Below, piece by piece: positions 1-7,413 of a DNA stretch of 53,940 bases; within the stretch, counting starts at the first letter, position 1, and the number at the start of each line of letters is the position of its first letter. The notes below the pieces were generated by a model that worked only from the letters and a program-made list of their open reading frames with translations, searched no databases and was not told the origin of the DNA. The position numbers and the translations under genes are program-made. The stretch comes from Helicobacter sp. (GTDB lineage Bacteria; Campylobacterota; Campylobacteria; Campylobacterales; Helicobacteraceae), in assembly GCA_022766795.1 (NCBI GenBank), contig JALEPE010000087.1, positions 1 to 53,940 of the forward strand, in the 5' to 3' direction.

Positions 1-687
1 ATCTGAAGTGAAAAAACAAGCCCCAAAACACTACAAAGAAAGCAACTTTATCTCCCTTTTAGAGAAAAATGGAATTGGGAGACCTAGCACTTATGCCACC
101 TATTTGCCAAAGCTACTTGAGAGAGGCTATATTGAGATTGTGAAAAAAGGCAAGAACAGCAATATCGTTGCTACAAAAAAAGGAATAGATTTTCTCTTCA
201 TTGTAAAAAAGAATGATGAATGGATTACGCAAAGTGAATTTACAAAGCAAATGGAAAGCGCACTTGATGAAATTTCACAAGGAAAAGTTAGCGATTTAAA
301 CTACATTAAACTCATTCATTAAAAGCTAGAATTTGCAGAAGTTAGCACCAAAGATTCTAATGCACCATTGCCACACAAAGAGGTTCTTTAAATTTTGTTA
401 AGAAAATAGCAAGAGAAGCAAATTTGGAATTACCAGAGGGGATTGAGAGCGATTGGAGAATCTGTCAAAAATTTATCAATGAAAATCAAAATAAATCTAA
501 AAAACCAGCAAGTGAGAAGCAAATTTATTTTGCAGAAAAGATTGCAAAAGAACAAAACTTGAAGCTTCCAAACAACTATAAGGAGGATTCGCAAATATGC
601 AGTGATTGTATCGCTAAAAATAGTAAGAAAAAGCAAAAGGGTAAAGGCGAATTTTTTGATGAAAATCAAAAAAATTTTAAAGTTTAA
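1..687 (+). pseudogene. type IA DNA topoisomerase, C-terminal remnant (mobile-element type)
   Basis: The reading frame is open at the left edge. It begins inside a topoisomerase I C-terminal region and contains the diagnostic GIGRPSTYATYLPKLLERGY block at about codons 26-45. An in-frame TAA lies at 320-322. The same frame stays sensible until a second stop near 390, and homology then continues in the frame starting at 361, with two tandem modules of the type FVKKIAREANLELP and FAEKIAKEQNLKLP. Such SEKQ..FAEKIA tails occur in TopA proteins of plasmids and conjugative elements. One stop plus one frameshift imply a dead gene. Sequencing error is the alternative, but nearby genes are also broken while the chromosomal core is not. 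The 5' part lies outside the window. Confidence 0.8.
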
Positions 688-808
688 AATTGTTAAGAAT
701 TGTTTTAAAGCTTTTATTAATTTTTTTAAAAAATATTTATAAATGTTATTAAACATTTTTTAATAAATTTTAAATGATTTTTAATAATTAAAAATGAAAG
801 GATACACA

Positions 809-1075
809 ATGAATCAAGTTACACTATGTGGGAATTTAAGTAGAGATTTTCAACTCTCTTATGCGCAAAATGGAGTTGCTTATACGAAAAACTCTCTTGC
901 AATCTCAAAGAGAACTACAAGTAAAGAAGGAAATCAGACAACCACAAAAGACCGCACAGATTGGATTCCCTTAACAATCTTTGGCAAGAGAGCTGCAATC
1001 GCTCATCAATACTTCAAGAAAGGCGATTCTAAGGAATTTTATGAGGATTTCAAAGTTTTTAAAATTAAATCTTAA
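809..1075 (+). pseudogene. ssb: single-stranded DNA-binding protein, C-terminally truncated
   Basis: The product starts MNQVTLCGNLSRDFQLSYAQ and continues through a typical SSB OB-fold to residue about 70 (IAHQYFKKGDS). It then runs into an unrelated lysine-rich tail and stops at about 88 residues. Normal SSBs have about 150-180 residues, with the last OB strands and an acidic tail that recruits partners; both are missing. The ATG at 809 follows AAAGGA and fits the family better than the in-frame ATG at 794. The 3' end overlaps the start of the nuclease gene, so a deletion probably joined the two. About 120 bases of very AT-rich DNA upstream presumably hold the promoter. Confidence 0.8.
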
Positions 1076-1559
1076 GGGGACTTTCTCCCCTTTAAAATTT
1101 GCAATGATTGTTTTATTTGTCTTGTATGGCTTATCTTTTATTGTAGGAAATTTAAACAAAGAGAATCAAGGTGAGATTGTTAAAGTTTATGATGGCAATA
1201 CTATTACGCTTGTTGAGAATCAAGAGAAAGTAAAGATTAGGCTTTATGGCTTAGACGCACCAGAACTCAATCAAAATTTTGGAAAAGAAGCGAGAGAGTA
1301 TCTTTTAAATCTATGCCCTTTGCACTCACAAGCAAAAGTAAAAATAATCAATAAAGACAAATATAAAAGAGTAGTTGGAATCGTGTATTGCAATACAGTC
1401 AATGTGAATGAAAAACTTGTAGAAAATGGATTTGCTTGGGCTTATAGAGAATATTCTAAGGATTATGTTGTTTTGGAAAACAAGGCTAGAAAAAACACTA
1501 TGGGATTATGGGGTGAAGCAAATCCACTGAAGCCTAGTGAGTTTAGGAGGAAACAATAA
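1041..1559 (+). CDS. thermonuclease (SNase-like) family protein
   Basis: The 172-residue product has a hydrophobic segment at about residues 19-36, a membrane anchor or signal, followed by a staphylococcal-nuclease-like fold. Visible motifs are EIVKVYDGNTI, the active-site IRLYGLDAPEL with its Arg and Asp, a downstream EAREYL glutamate, KRVVGIVYC with the second catalytic Arg, and ENGFAWAYREYS. These are calcium-dependent DNA/RNA phosphodiesterases, often encoded on conjugative elements. The ATG at 1041 is chosen because AAGGA lies just upstream; longer starts would read through SSB sequence. It overlaps the truncated ssb and ends in TAATG with the next ORF. This is the best-preserved enzyme gene of the left element. 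Confidence 0.8.
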   Translation: MRISKFLKLNLKGTFSPLKFAMIVLFVLYGLSFIVGNLNKENQGEIVKVYDGNTITLVENQEKVKIRLYGLDAPELNQNFGKEAREYLLNLCPLHSQAKVKIINKDKYKRVVGIVYCNTVNVNEKLVENGFAWAYREYSKDYVVLENKARKNTMGLWGEANPLKPSEFRRKQ

Positions 1560-1651
1560 TGGCAGAAAAAAATCCAGAAATTGAATTTGAATTACTCTTA
1601 GAACTTAAAAAGTTAGCATTAGAAACAAGCTTCAAAATTAGAGCAAGATAA
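1559..1651 (+). CDS. 30-residue ORF, likely 5' fragment of a frameshifted gene
   Basis: The ATG overlaps the nuclease stop (TAATG) and has a strong AGGAGG upstream. The product begins MAEKNPEIEFELLLELKKLA and stops after 30 residues. A second frame, open from 1623, continues with plausible sequence (KNNKNLFYLTEPNATIPFA), so an indel near the A-run at 1633-1637 may have split one longer gene. I do not recognise the protein. Confidence 0.45.
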   Translation: MAEKNPEIEFELLLELKKLALETSFKIRAR

Positions 1652-1734
1652 AAACAATAAAAATTTATTTTATCTTACAGAACCAAACGCTACAATACCT
1701 TTTGCAACATTAGATTATAACAAGGAGATTGAAA

Positions 1735-1944
1735 ATGCAAGAGCCAATCCTACCACAAGCACATTACGAGAATGTTCCACTATATTCCTTGAGAGAGTTA
1801 GAGGAATTATCCAAGAGAGAAGCAGACGAAGCTTGGGAGAGAGCAGAGAAAGCAGAGCAGAGATTAGCAGAGGCGAGGAAATTAGGACAAGAGATAGAGA
1901 GTTTTATCAATTTTATGACAGCAAAATATGCCAACAAAAATTAA
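1735..1944 (+). CDS. hypothetical small coiled-coil protein (69 aa)
   Basis: The start is supported by AAGGAG seven bases before the ATG. The product begins MQEPILPQAHYENVPLYSLR and then forms a charged helix (RELEELSKREADEAWERAEK and onward) of heptad, coiled-coil character. It ends TAKYANKN. The same DNA is also open in another frame, which becomes the better-looking one after 1945. Either this is a complete small protein or it is the N-terminal half of a protein split by a frameshift near its stop. Function is unknown; the position implies a role in the mobile element. Confidence 0.5.
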   Translation: MQEPILPQAHYENVPLYSLRELEELSKREADEAWERAEKAEQRLAEARKLGQEIESFINFMTAKYANKN

Positions 1945-2213
1945 GCCTACAAGAAAGAGTAAAGATACACGCATTTAGCAAAAAGATTGATAAACAATAC
2001 AAACAAACCCTAGCCTACCAACAACAAGCATACAAAGCCTATAAAAAACAAAGTGAGATTCCTTTGGAATTCTCACAAAAACAACCCCCAAATTATGAAG
2101 CAATACAAGCGCAAAAAGAAGTAAGTAAAGTAAAAGAATCACCTAAAAAGGATTCCAAAACACTAGAAAAACCTAAGCCCACAAAAGAGCAATCTTTAGG
2201 TAGGGGACGATAA
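1905..2213 (+). pseudogene. 3' part of an unknown mobile-element gene lacking its own start
   Basis: This frame is open from 1623 to 2213, but its protein only looks natural from about 1945 (KIHAFSKKIDKQYKQTLAYQ, then a Lys/Pro/Ser-rich tail ending SLGRGR). No ATG and no ribosome-binding site precede this part; the nearest TTG is deep inside. The easiest reading is continuation of the 1735 gene after a frameshift, giving a basic helical protein of about 160 residues. The left boundary is approximate. I cannot name the family. Confidence 0.4.
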
Positions 2214-3167
2214 ATGAATCTCATTCAGTCTTATAAGCCCTTAGATTTTAGCTCTATTGATGAAAAACTCTTAGAAGAGTTCTCTATTTTAAAAGAATGG
2301 CAAAAAGATGAGCTTTTTATGTCTTTTATAGAAAGCATAAAAGAGAATTATTCTATTTTTAGATACTCTTGCACTTTAAAGCTTGAATTGTATCTGATTC
2401 CCAATTCTCTCTTTGATTATTTAGAAAAAATTTTAGAAGCAAATAAAAACTTAAGGTTTAGTTTTAGAATTAATGAAATACAAGAACACAAAATCCTTTT
2501 TCACTCTTTCTGTTATGACATACAAACAAAAAATATTCTACTTAGTGAAAATCAAGTTTTCCTAAGAAAAGAAAAATCTACTTTTGTAGCCTCTCAAACA
2601 GAGGAGAGAAAATTTATTATCCTCAAAGAAAACAACGAATGTGTTTTTAAAATCTACAAAAAGTGGAAAAGAGAAAATGGAGAATCCATAAAACAATTTA
2701 ACACAAAAATTTTTAAAACAAAAGAATGCGATTATCTCTTTGGTGATGAAATTTTAAGAAATTGTTTTTTACAAAGAATCCATACTCCTATTCTTAAAGA
2801 TTTGAATCTATTGCCTACTTTTCTTTTATCTTATCTCAAAGTAGATTTTAATCTATTAAAAGAATCTCATACTATCCAAGACTTTGTAGAATCCGCCTTA
2901 AATCTTAAAATCCCTTTTAATCTTAATAAGTTAGATTTATTCACTGCTCTATCTTTTGGAATCTTTTTACAATTCATAGAGGAAAGAGAACAAAACAAAT
3001 TCTATCAATTTGCATTAAGCAAAGACTGCCCTAAAATAAAATCTGATGATGAAGCTTTTTTTGAACGAACTTGTGATATTTTTTATAAAAGAAAGAAATT
3101 TAAAGTCCTAGACCTCTATTATTTTTACTTACTTAAAACAATTGAATTATACAAAGTTAATCTATGA
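2214..3167 (+). CDS. hypothetical protein, mobile-element associated (317 aa)
   Basis: The ATG directly abuts the TAA of the preceding frame and the ORF is unbroken for 317 codons. The protein is rich in Lys, Glu, Phe, Leu and Ile and has no signal peptide, no clear membrane segment and no motif I recognise. The C-terminal region (RTCDIFYKRKKFKVLDLYYF) is predicted to be helical. The next ORF starts inside its stop codon (ATGA), which suggests translational coupling. It lies between mobile-element genes and the tRNA-Arg boundary. No function is assigned. Confidence 0.65.
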   Translation: MNLIQSYKPLDFSSIDEKLLEEFSILKEWQKDELFMSFIESIKENYSIFRYSCTLKLELYLIPNSLFDYLEKILEANKNLRFSFRINEIQEHKILFHSFCYDIQTKNILLSENQVFLRKEKSTFVASQTEERKFIILKENNECVFKIYKKWKRENGESIKQFNTKIFKTKECDYLFGDEILRNCFLQRIHTPILKDLNLLPTFLLSYLKVDFNLLKESHTIQDFVESALNLKIPFNLNKLDLFTALSFGIFLQFIEEREQNKFYQFALSKDCPKIKSDDEAFFERTCDIFYKRKKFKVLDLYYFYLLKTIELYKVNL

Positions 3168-3357
3168 AACAAAGTCAAAGATTAATCTTAAAATCCAATC
3201 TGCCCAAAGAATTAGTCAAGAACACAATGCGCTAATAGACAAACTCAATGCAAGCAAGATTCCAAAAAGTAAAAAATTAAAAATTCATCAATCTTTTATG
3301 GATTTAAAACTGCCTAAAAACTTTAAACAATATTGTGAAAAAAGACAAAAACTTTAA
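3164..3357 (+). pseudogene. small unknown gene, probably frameshifted
   Basis: An ATG overlaps the previous stop as ATGA and opens MKQSQRLILKSNLPKELVKN, but this frame ends after 23 codons. A different frame, ending at 3357, carries the natural-looking remainder (ALIDKLNASKIPKSKKLKIH, then QSFMDLKLPKNFKQYCEKRQ). The two halves together would make about 64 residues, so an indel between about 3190 and 3232 is likely. This is the last coding trace before the tRNA gene. No family is recognised. Confidence 0.4.
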
Positions 3358-3372
3358 CGATGCGAGTTGTAG

Positions 3373-3449
3373 TGGTGTCCTCGATGCGGTTCGAACGCAC
3401 GGCCTCACGATTAGGAATCGTGTGCTCTATCCAGCTGAGCTACAAGGAC
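3373..3449 (-). tRNA. tRNA-Arg (anticodon CCT)
   Basis: The reverse complement folds as a full cloverleaf: acceptor GTCCTTG/CGAGGAC, D-arm AGCTCAGCTGGATAGAGC, anticodon stem CACGA/TCGTG around loop TTCCTAA (CCT), and T-arm loop GTTCGAA. The CCA end is encoded at 3375-3373. The tRNA 3' end faces the mobile-element remnants at 1-3357, the usual arrangement for a tRNA used as an integration site. Confidence 0.95.
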
Positions 3450-3544
3450 ATATTTAGTTTAGCAAAACTCAAGGCAAACAATTTGGTATAGAATCTTAAA
3501 CTCATTTTGCCAATGCCATTAATTAAAAATTTAACAAAGAGAAT

Positions 3545-3557
3545 CCCCAAAAAGGGG
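3545..3557 (-). terminator. possible short terminator hairpin after hup
   Basis: A CCCC/GGGG stem with a five-base A/T loop starts about eight bases downstream of the hup stop on the minus strand. The tract after it (ATTCTCTTTG) is only moderately T-rich, so termination is a guess. Confidence 0.35.
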
Positions 3558-3564
3558 AAGAAGA

Positions 3565-3861
3565 CTATTTTTTGCCCTTTTTAGCAGCAGCAACTGCATC
3601 TTTGAGAGCTTTTCCAGCTTTAAATTTAGGAACATACTTATCGTGTGTTGTATATTTTTTATTTGTTCCGGGAACAAGACCTGATTTACCTTTTTGAAAC
3701 ACGGTTTCAAATTTACCAAAACCTACTAATTCAATACTTTCTTTTTTAGAAAGTGCTTTCTCAACAGCAGCTACAAATGCGCTAATTGCTCTTTCAGCCT
3801 CTTTTTTTGTGTTAAATTCCCCGACTTCTTTTACCAAGTCTGCAAATTCTGCTTTGTTCAT
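3565..3861 (-). CDS. hup: DNA-binding protein HU
   Basis: This 98-residue histone-like protein binds and bends DNA as a dimer. The sequence begins MNKAEFADLVKEVGEF and carries the HU core (VEKALSKKESIELVGFGKFE) and the arm region (KSGLVPGTNKKYTTHDKYVP). Its length is normal for the family. A longer in-frame extension exists upstream, but the ATG at 3861 has GGAGG at ideal spacing and matches the family start. The gene is monocistronic, with a TACAAT box at 3895-3900. The neighbouring gapA is divergent. Confidence 0.95.
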   Translation of the reverse strand: MNKAEFADLVKEVGEFNTKKEAERAISAFVAAVEKALSKKESIELVGFGKFETVFQKGKSGLVPGTNKKYTTHDKYVPKFKAGKALKDAVAAAKKGKK

Positions 3862-3894
3862 TTCGAACCTCCGATGATAGTTTAAAAACGCGCT

Positions 3895-3900
3895 ATTGTA
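3895..3900 (-). promoter_or_regulatory. -10 box of hup
   Basis: The minus strand reads GCTACAATAGCG about 35 bases upstream of the hup ATG. The T-rich, -35-poor upstream DNA fits sigma-80-type promoters of Helicobacter and Campylobacter. Confidence 0.6.
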
Positions 3901-4047
3901 GCATAAATTTGCGGTTTTCAAGCCTTTTGTGTGAAATTTATCAAAAAAATGTGTAGATTTGTCATTTTTCATTTTATCTTTATTATGGACTTGTAAGGAA
4001 TTTTAAAATATGATTCTTGAATTTTTGAGTATTTTTAAGGAGATTTT

Positions 4048-5043
4048 ATGGCGTTAAAAGTTGCGGTGAATGGGACAGGAAGGATTGGTTTGTGTGTAAG
4101 TAAAATTTTGAGTGAGCGTACAGATTTAGAGCTTGTGGCACTCAATACGACAATGCCGATTGATACGCTTGTGCATTTGTTAAAATACGATTCTGTGCAA
4201 AAGCATAGTGATGTGGAAAAATTAAGCGAGAATAGCATTAGAATCGGTAAGCAAGATAATATCCAAATTATCAGCACGCGGGATATTAAGGAATTAAACT
4301 TTGGTAAATTTGGTGCAAAGCTTGTCATTGAATGCACGGGTGCGTTTAATGATGTGAATAAGTCGGGCGCACACCTTTATGGCGGAATCGAGCGCGTGGT
4401 GATTTCTGCTCCTGCGACAGACACGCCGACATTTGTGTATGGCGTGAATCATCAAGCCTATAAGGGTGAAAAAGTGATTTCTAACGCGAGTTGCACGACA
4501 AATGCTTTAGCTCCTATTACAAAAGTCTTGCACGATAATTTCACAATCGTTAGTGGTTTAATGACAACAATCCATAGTTACACCAATGACCAGAATCTTT
4601 TGGATTCTAAACACAAAGATTTGCGCCGTGCGCGTGCTGCAGCACTTAATATGATTCCAACTTCCACAGGGGCGGCGAAGGCGATTGGGCTTGTAATGCC
4701 GGAATTACAAGGTAAGCTCAATGGCTTTGCAATCCGTGTGCCAACACCCGATGTTAGCGTAGTGGATTTAACTTGTGTTACACAAAAAGAAGTCAGCAAG
4801 GATTCTATTAATGCAGCATTTAGAGAGGCGGCACGAGGAGCGTTTAAAGACTTGATTTTGGTAGATGATGAAAAACGCGTGTCAGGGGATTTCATCGGTA
4901 GCACTTATAGCAGTATTTTTGTGCCAGACTGCACCGCTGTTGTGAATGGCAATCAACTTAAAGTTGTCGCGTGGTATGATAATGAATGGGGTTATTCTAC
5001 GCGTTTGGTGGATATGGCAAGTTTTGTAGGGCAAAGCATTTAA
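4048..5043 (+). CDS. gapA: glyceraldehyde-3-phosphate dehydrogenase
   Basis: This 331-residue type I GAPDH interconverts glyceraldehyde-3-phosphate and 1,3-bisphosphoglycerate in the cytoplasm. It has the Rossmann start VAVNGTGRIG, the catalytic cysteine in SNASCTTNA, SYTND, PTSTGAAKA and the C-terminal WYDNEWGYS. Where NAD-specific enzymes have Asn-Asp after the second strand, this one has ALNTT (Thr34), as in the H. pylori HP0921-type enzyme from memory, so NADP use or dual use is likely (inference). The start has TAAGGAG upstream. The stop overlaps the pgi ATG (TAATG), giving a two-gene sugar-phosphate operon suited to gluconeogenesis. Confidence 0.95.
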   Translation: MALKVAVNGTGRIGLCVSKILSERTDLELVALNTTMPIDTLVHLLKYDSVQKHSDVEKLSENSIRIGKQDNIQIISTRDIKELNFGKFGAKLVIECTGAFNDVNKSGAHLYGGIERVVISAPATDTPTFVYGVNHQAYKGEKVISNASCTTNALAPITKVLHDNFTIVSGLMTTIHSYTNDQNLLDSKHKDLRRARAAALNMIPTSTGAAKAIGLVMPELQGKLNGFAIRVPTPDVSVVDLTCVTQKEVSKDSINAAFREAARGAFKDLILVDDEKRVSGDFIGSTYSSIFVPDCTAVVNGNQLKVVAWYDNEWGYSTRLVDMASFVGQSI

Positions 5044-6311
5044 TGTTGAAACTTGAAAACACCTACCACGATTTTTTAGGTGAGTATCCCACTCTATTTT
5101 GTAAGGATAACTTAGATTTATTTTTCCAAAAAGTCCTTGTGGAACGCAATAGTAAGCTTAGCGGGTATTATGATTTACCCTTTTTGGAGAATGAGGAGAT
5201 TTTTGCGTATTTAGAGCGGAATCGTGAATTTTTAGATTCCATTAGCAATATTATTATTATTGGAATCGGGGGGAGTTCTCTTGGAACGAAAGCGATTGAT
5301 GCGCTCCTTTCTCATCTTAATAACCGCAAAAAAATAAAAGTGCGCTTTTTAGAACACACCGATCCCATTATGATTCAAAAGGATTTATTTCGTATAAAAT
5401 ACGAGGATACGCTTTTTATTGTGATTTCAAAATCTGGACTCACGATTGAAACCACTTCGCTTTTTAAATATATTTTGGCACGATTTTCTTTGCTAAAAAG
5501 TGATAGAAAGCACCATTTAGCTGTCATTACAGACCAAAATTCACCTTTGCACCATTGGTGTAAAGAAGAGAAATTGGAACATATTACTATTGCGCCCAAT
5601 ATTGGCGGGCGATTCTCCGTGCTTAGCGCGGTTGGGTTATTGCCACTTGCAATTTTGGGCTATGATATTCAAGCGATTCTTAGTGGTGCAAAGACGATTA
5701 GTCATATGTTTTTTGAGGAGCGTCGGGATAATCTGTTAAAAAAAGCGTTATTTTTAGCGAAGAATGAAAAAAAATTCCCCATTAATGTGCTTTTCTCTTA
5801 TTCTAGCGTATTTAGGCATTTTAATGCGTGGTATGTGCAATTATGGGGAGAATCTTTAGGTAAGCTTGATATGTATGAGCAAAAGCGTGGATTAACGCCT
5901 ATTGCGCTAATTGGTAGCATTGACCAGCATTCGTTTTTGCAGCTTATTATGCAAGGACCCTCAAATAAAACAATCACCTTTTTGAGCGTTGAGAATCTTT
6001 CACAAAAGCCGCTTTATATTCCAGACATCAGTTTAAAAGGCTTAGAAGCGACGGATTTTGTCAATCAAACCTCTTTTAATCAATTGCTAAAATTGCAATG
6101 TGTTTCCACAAAAGAGAGTATCATTTCCCAAAATGTGCCGGTGGATTCCATTACTTTGGAATCGTTAAGTGAGCAAAGTGTGGGTGCATTGGTATTTTAT
6201 TATGAGTTACTCACTTCTTGTGTAGGGATTTTGTTACAGATTGATACATATAACCAACCCGGCGTTGAATTTGGCAAAAAAATACTAAGAGAAAAATTTA
6301 CACACTCTTAG
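5043..6311 (+). CDS. pgi: glucose-6-phosphate isomerase
   Basis: This 422-residue cytoplasmic enzyme interconverts glucose-6-phosphate and fructose-6-phosphate. Motifs seen are IIGIGGSSLGTKA (about residues 71-84), VISKSGLTIETT, GGRFSVLSAVG, LWGESLGK and GVEFGKKI near the C-terminus. It belongs to the shorter Pgi group rather than the 550-residue enterobacterial form. The ATG at 5043 overlaps the gapA stop; the longer ORF start lies inside gapA and is rejected. With gapA here and fbp at 24.4 kb, the organism can run hexose-phosphate synthesis. Confidence 0.93.
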   Translation: MLKLENTYHDFLGEYPTLFCKDNLDLFFQKVLVERNSKLSGYYDLPFLENEEIFAYLERNREFLDSISNIIIIGIGGSSLGTKAIDALLSHLNNRKKIKVRFLEHTDPIMIQKDLFRIKYEDTLFIVISKSGLTIETTSLFKYILARFSLLKSDRKHHLAVITDQNSPLHHWCKEEKLEHITIAPNIGGRFSVLSAVGLLPLAILGYDIQAILSGAKTISHMFFEERRDNLLKKALFLAKNEKKFPINVLFSYSSVFRHFNAWYVQLWGESLGKLDMYEQKRGLTPIALIGSIDQHSFLQLIMQGPSNKTITFLSVENLSQKPLYIPDISLKGLEATDFVNQTSFNQLLKLQCVSTKESIISQNVPVDSITLESLSEQSVGALVFYYELLTSCVGILLQIDTYNQPGVEFGKKILREKFTHS

Positions 6312-6364
6312 AATTTTTTTTCACTTTTTTGTCTATCTTTTGTATTGCTTTTGCTAAAAAATCT

Positions 6365-6370
6365 TACAAT
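6365..6370 (+). promoter_or_regulatory. putative -10 box of pta-ackA
   Basis: TACAAT lies about 30 bases before the pta ATG, in the only gap between pgi and pta and preceded by T-rich DNA. Confidence 0.45.
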
Positions 6371-6399
6371 AAATGAAATTCTAAATACAAAGGTTGGCT

Positions 6400-7404
6400 A
6401 TGGATTTCATTCAAAGTATTAAAGAGAAAGCAAAAGCAAATCTAAAAACAATCGTCCTCCCCGAAACGCAGGATTTACGCACATTAGAAGCAGCGCATAC
6501 TGCACTAAAAGAAGGAATCGCGAAGATTATTTTGATTGGCGATGAAAAGAACATCAAACAACGCGCAAAAGAAAAGAATCTGAATTTAGACAATGCGGAT
6601 TTTATTAATCCTGCAAGTTGTGATTCTTTGGAATCTTATGTGGAATTGTTTGTAAAATTGCGAGGGCATAAGGGTTTAAGCGAGAAGTCTGCACGCGCAC
6701 TTTTACTTGAAAATCCCCTCTATTTTGGTGTGGCACTTGTCAAATCCAAAGTTGCCGATGGAATGGTAGCGGGCGCAGTAAATTCTACCGCAGATGTGTT
6801 GCGTGCGTCTTTACAGATTTTAGGGACAAAATCTAGTTCCAAGCTAGTTTCTGCATTTTTCTTGATGGTTGTTCCAAATTGTAACTATGGTGAGAATGGA
6901 ATCTTTATTTTTGCAGATAGTGGCTTGGTGCAGAATCCAAACGCACAAGAACTTGCCTCCATTGCAATAGATTCTGCAAAAAGTTTTGAAGCTTTGGTGG
7001 GTAAAGAAGCCGTTGTGGCGATGCTTTCGCACTCCACCAAAGGCAGCGCAAAGCATCCCGATGTGGATAAAGTCATAGAGGCTACACGCATTGCAAAAGC
7101 AGAAGCACCGCATATTGCGCTTGATGGGGAACTTCAACTTGACGCGGCAATTGTGCCAAGCGTTGGAAAATCTAAAGCACCTGATAGCGTAATCGCGGGA
7201 CGCGCAAATGTGCTTGTTTTTCCAGATTTAGACGCAGGAAATATTGGCTATAAATTAGTCCAAAGATTAGCAAAGGCGGAAGCCTATGGACCAATTACAC
7301 AAGGAATCGCAGGGGCTGTCAATGACCTCTCGCGCGGTTGTAGCAGTGAAGATATTGTTGGCGTGATTGCAATTACCGCTCTTCAAGCCCAACAGAATAA
7401 ATAA
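6400..7404 (+). CDS. pta: phosphate acetyltransferase
   Basis: Pta exchanges CoA and phosphate on acetyl groups (acetyl-CoA to acetyl phosphate). The 334-residue product is the short, catalytic-domain-only form. Seen are IVLPETQDLRTLEAA, VADGMVAGAVNSTADVLRAS, FADSGLVQNPNA, MLSHSTKGSAKHPDV, DGELQLDAAIVP and the final ANVLVFPDLDAGNIGYK block. The ATG at 6400 follows AAGG at good spacing; the TTG six bases upstream is less likely. ackA follows after nine bases, forming the usual acetate pathway operon. Confidence 0.95.
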   Translation: MDFIQSIKEKAKANLKTIVLPETQDLRTLEAAHTALKEGIAKIILIGDEKNIKQRAKEKNLNLDNADFINPASCDSLESYVELFVKLRGHKGLSEKSARALLLENPLYFGVALVKSKVADGMVAGAVNSTADVLRASLQILGTKSSSKLVSAFFLMVVPNCNYGENGIFIFADSGLVQNPNAQELASIAIDSAKSFEALVGKEAVVAMLSHSTKGSAKHPDVDKVIEATRIAKAEAPHIALDGELQLDAAIVPSVGKSKAPDSVIAGRANVLVFPDLDAGNIGYKLVQRLAKAEAYGPITQGIAGAVNDLSRGCSSEDIVGVIAITALQAQQNK

Positions 7405-7413
7405 GGAGTAAAT

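Noticed and set aside
430..756. 108-codon minus-strand ORF in the topoisomerase remnant
   Set aside because: It mirrors the lysine-rich plus-strand coding sequence, is Phe/Leu/Ile-rich throughout and has no ribosome-binding site.
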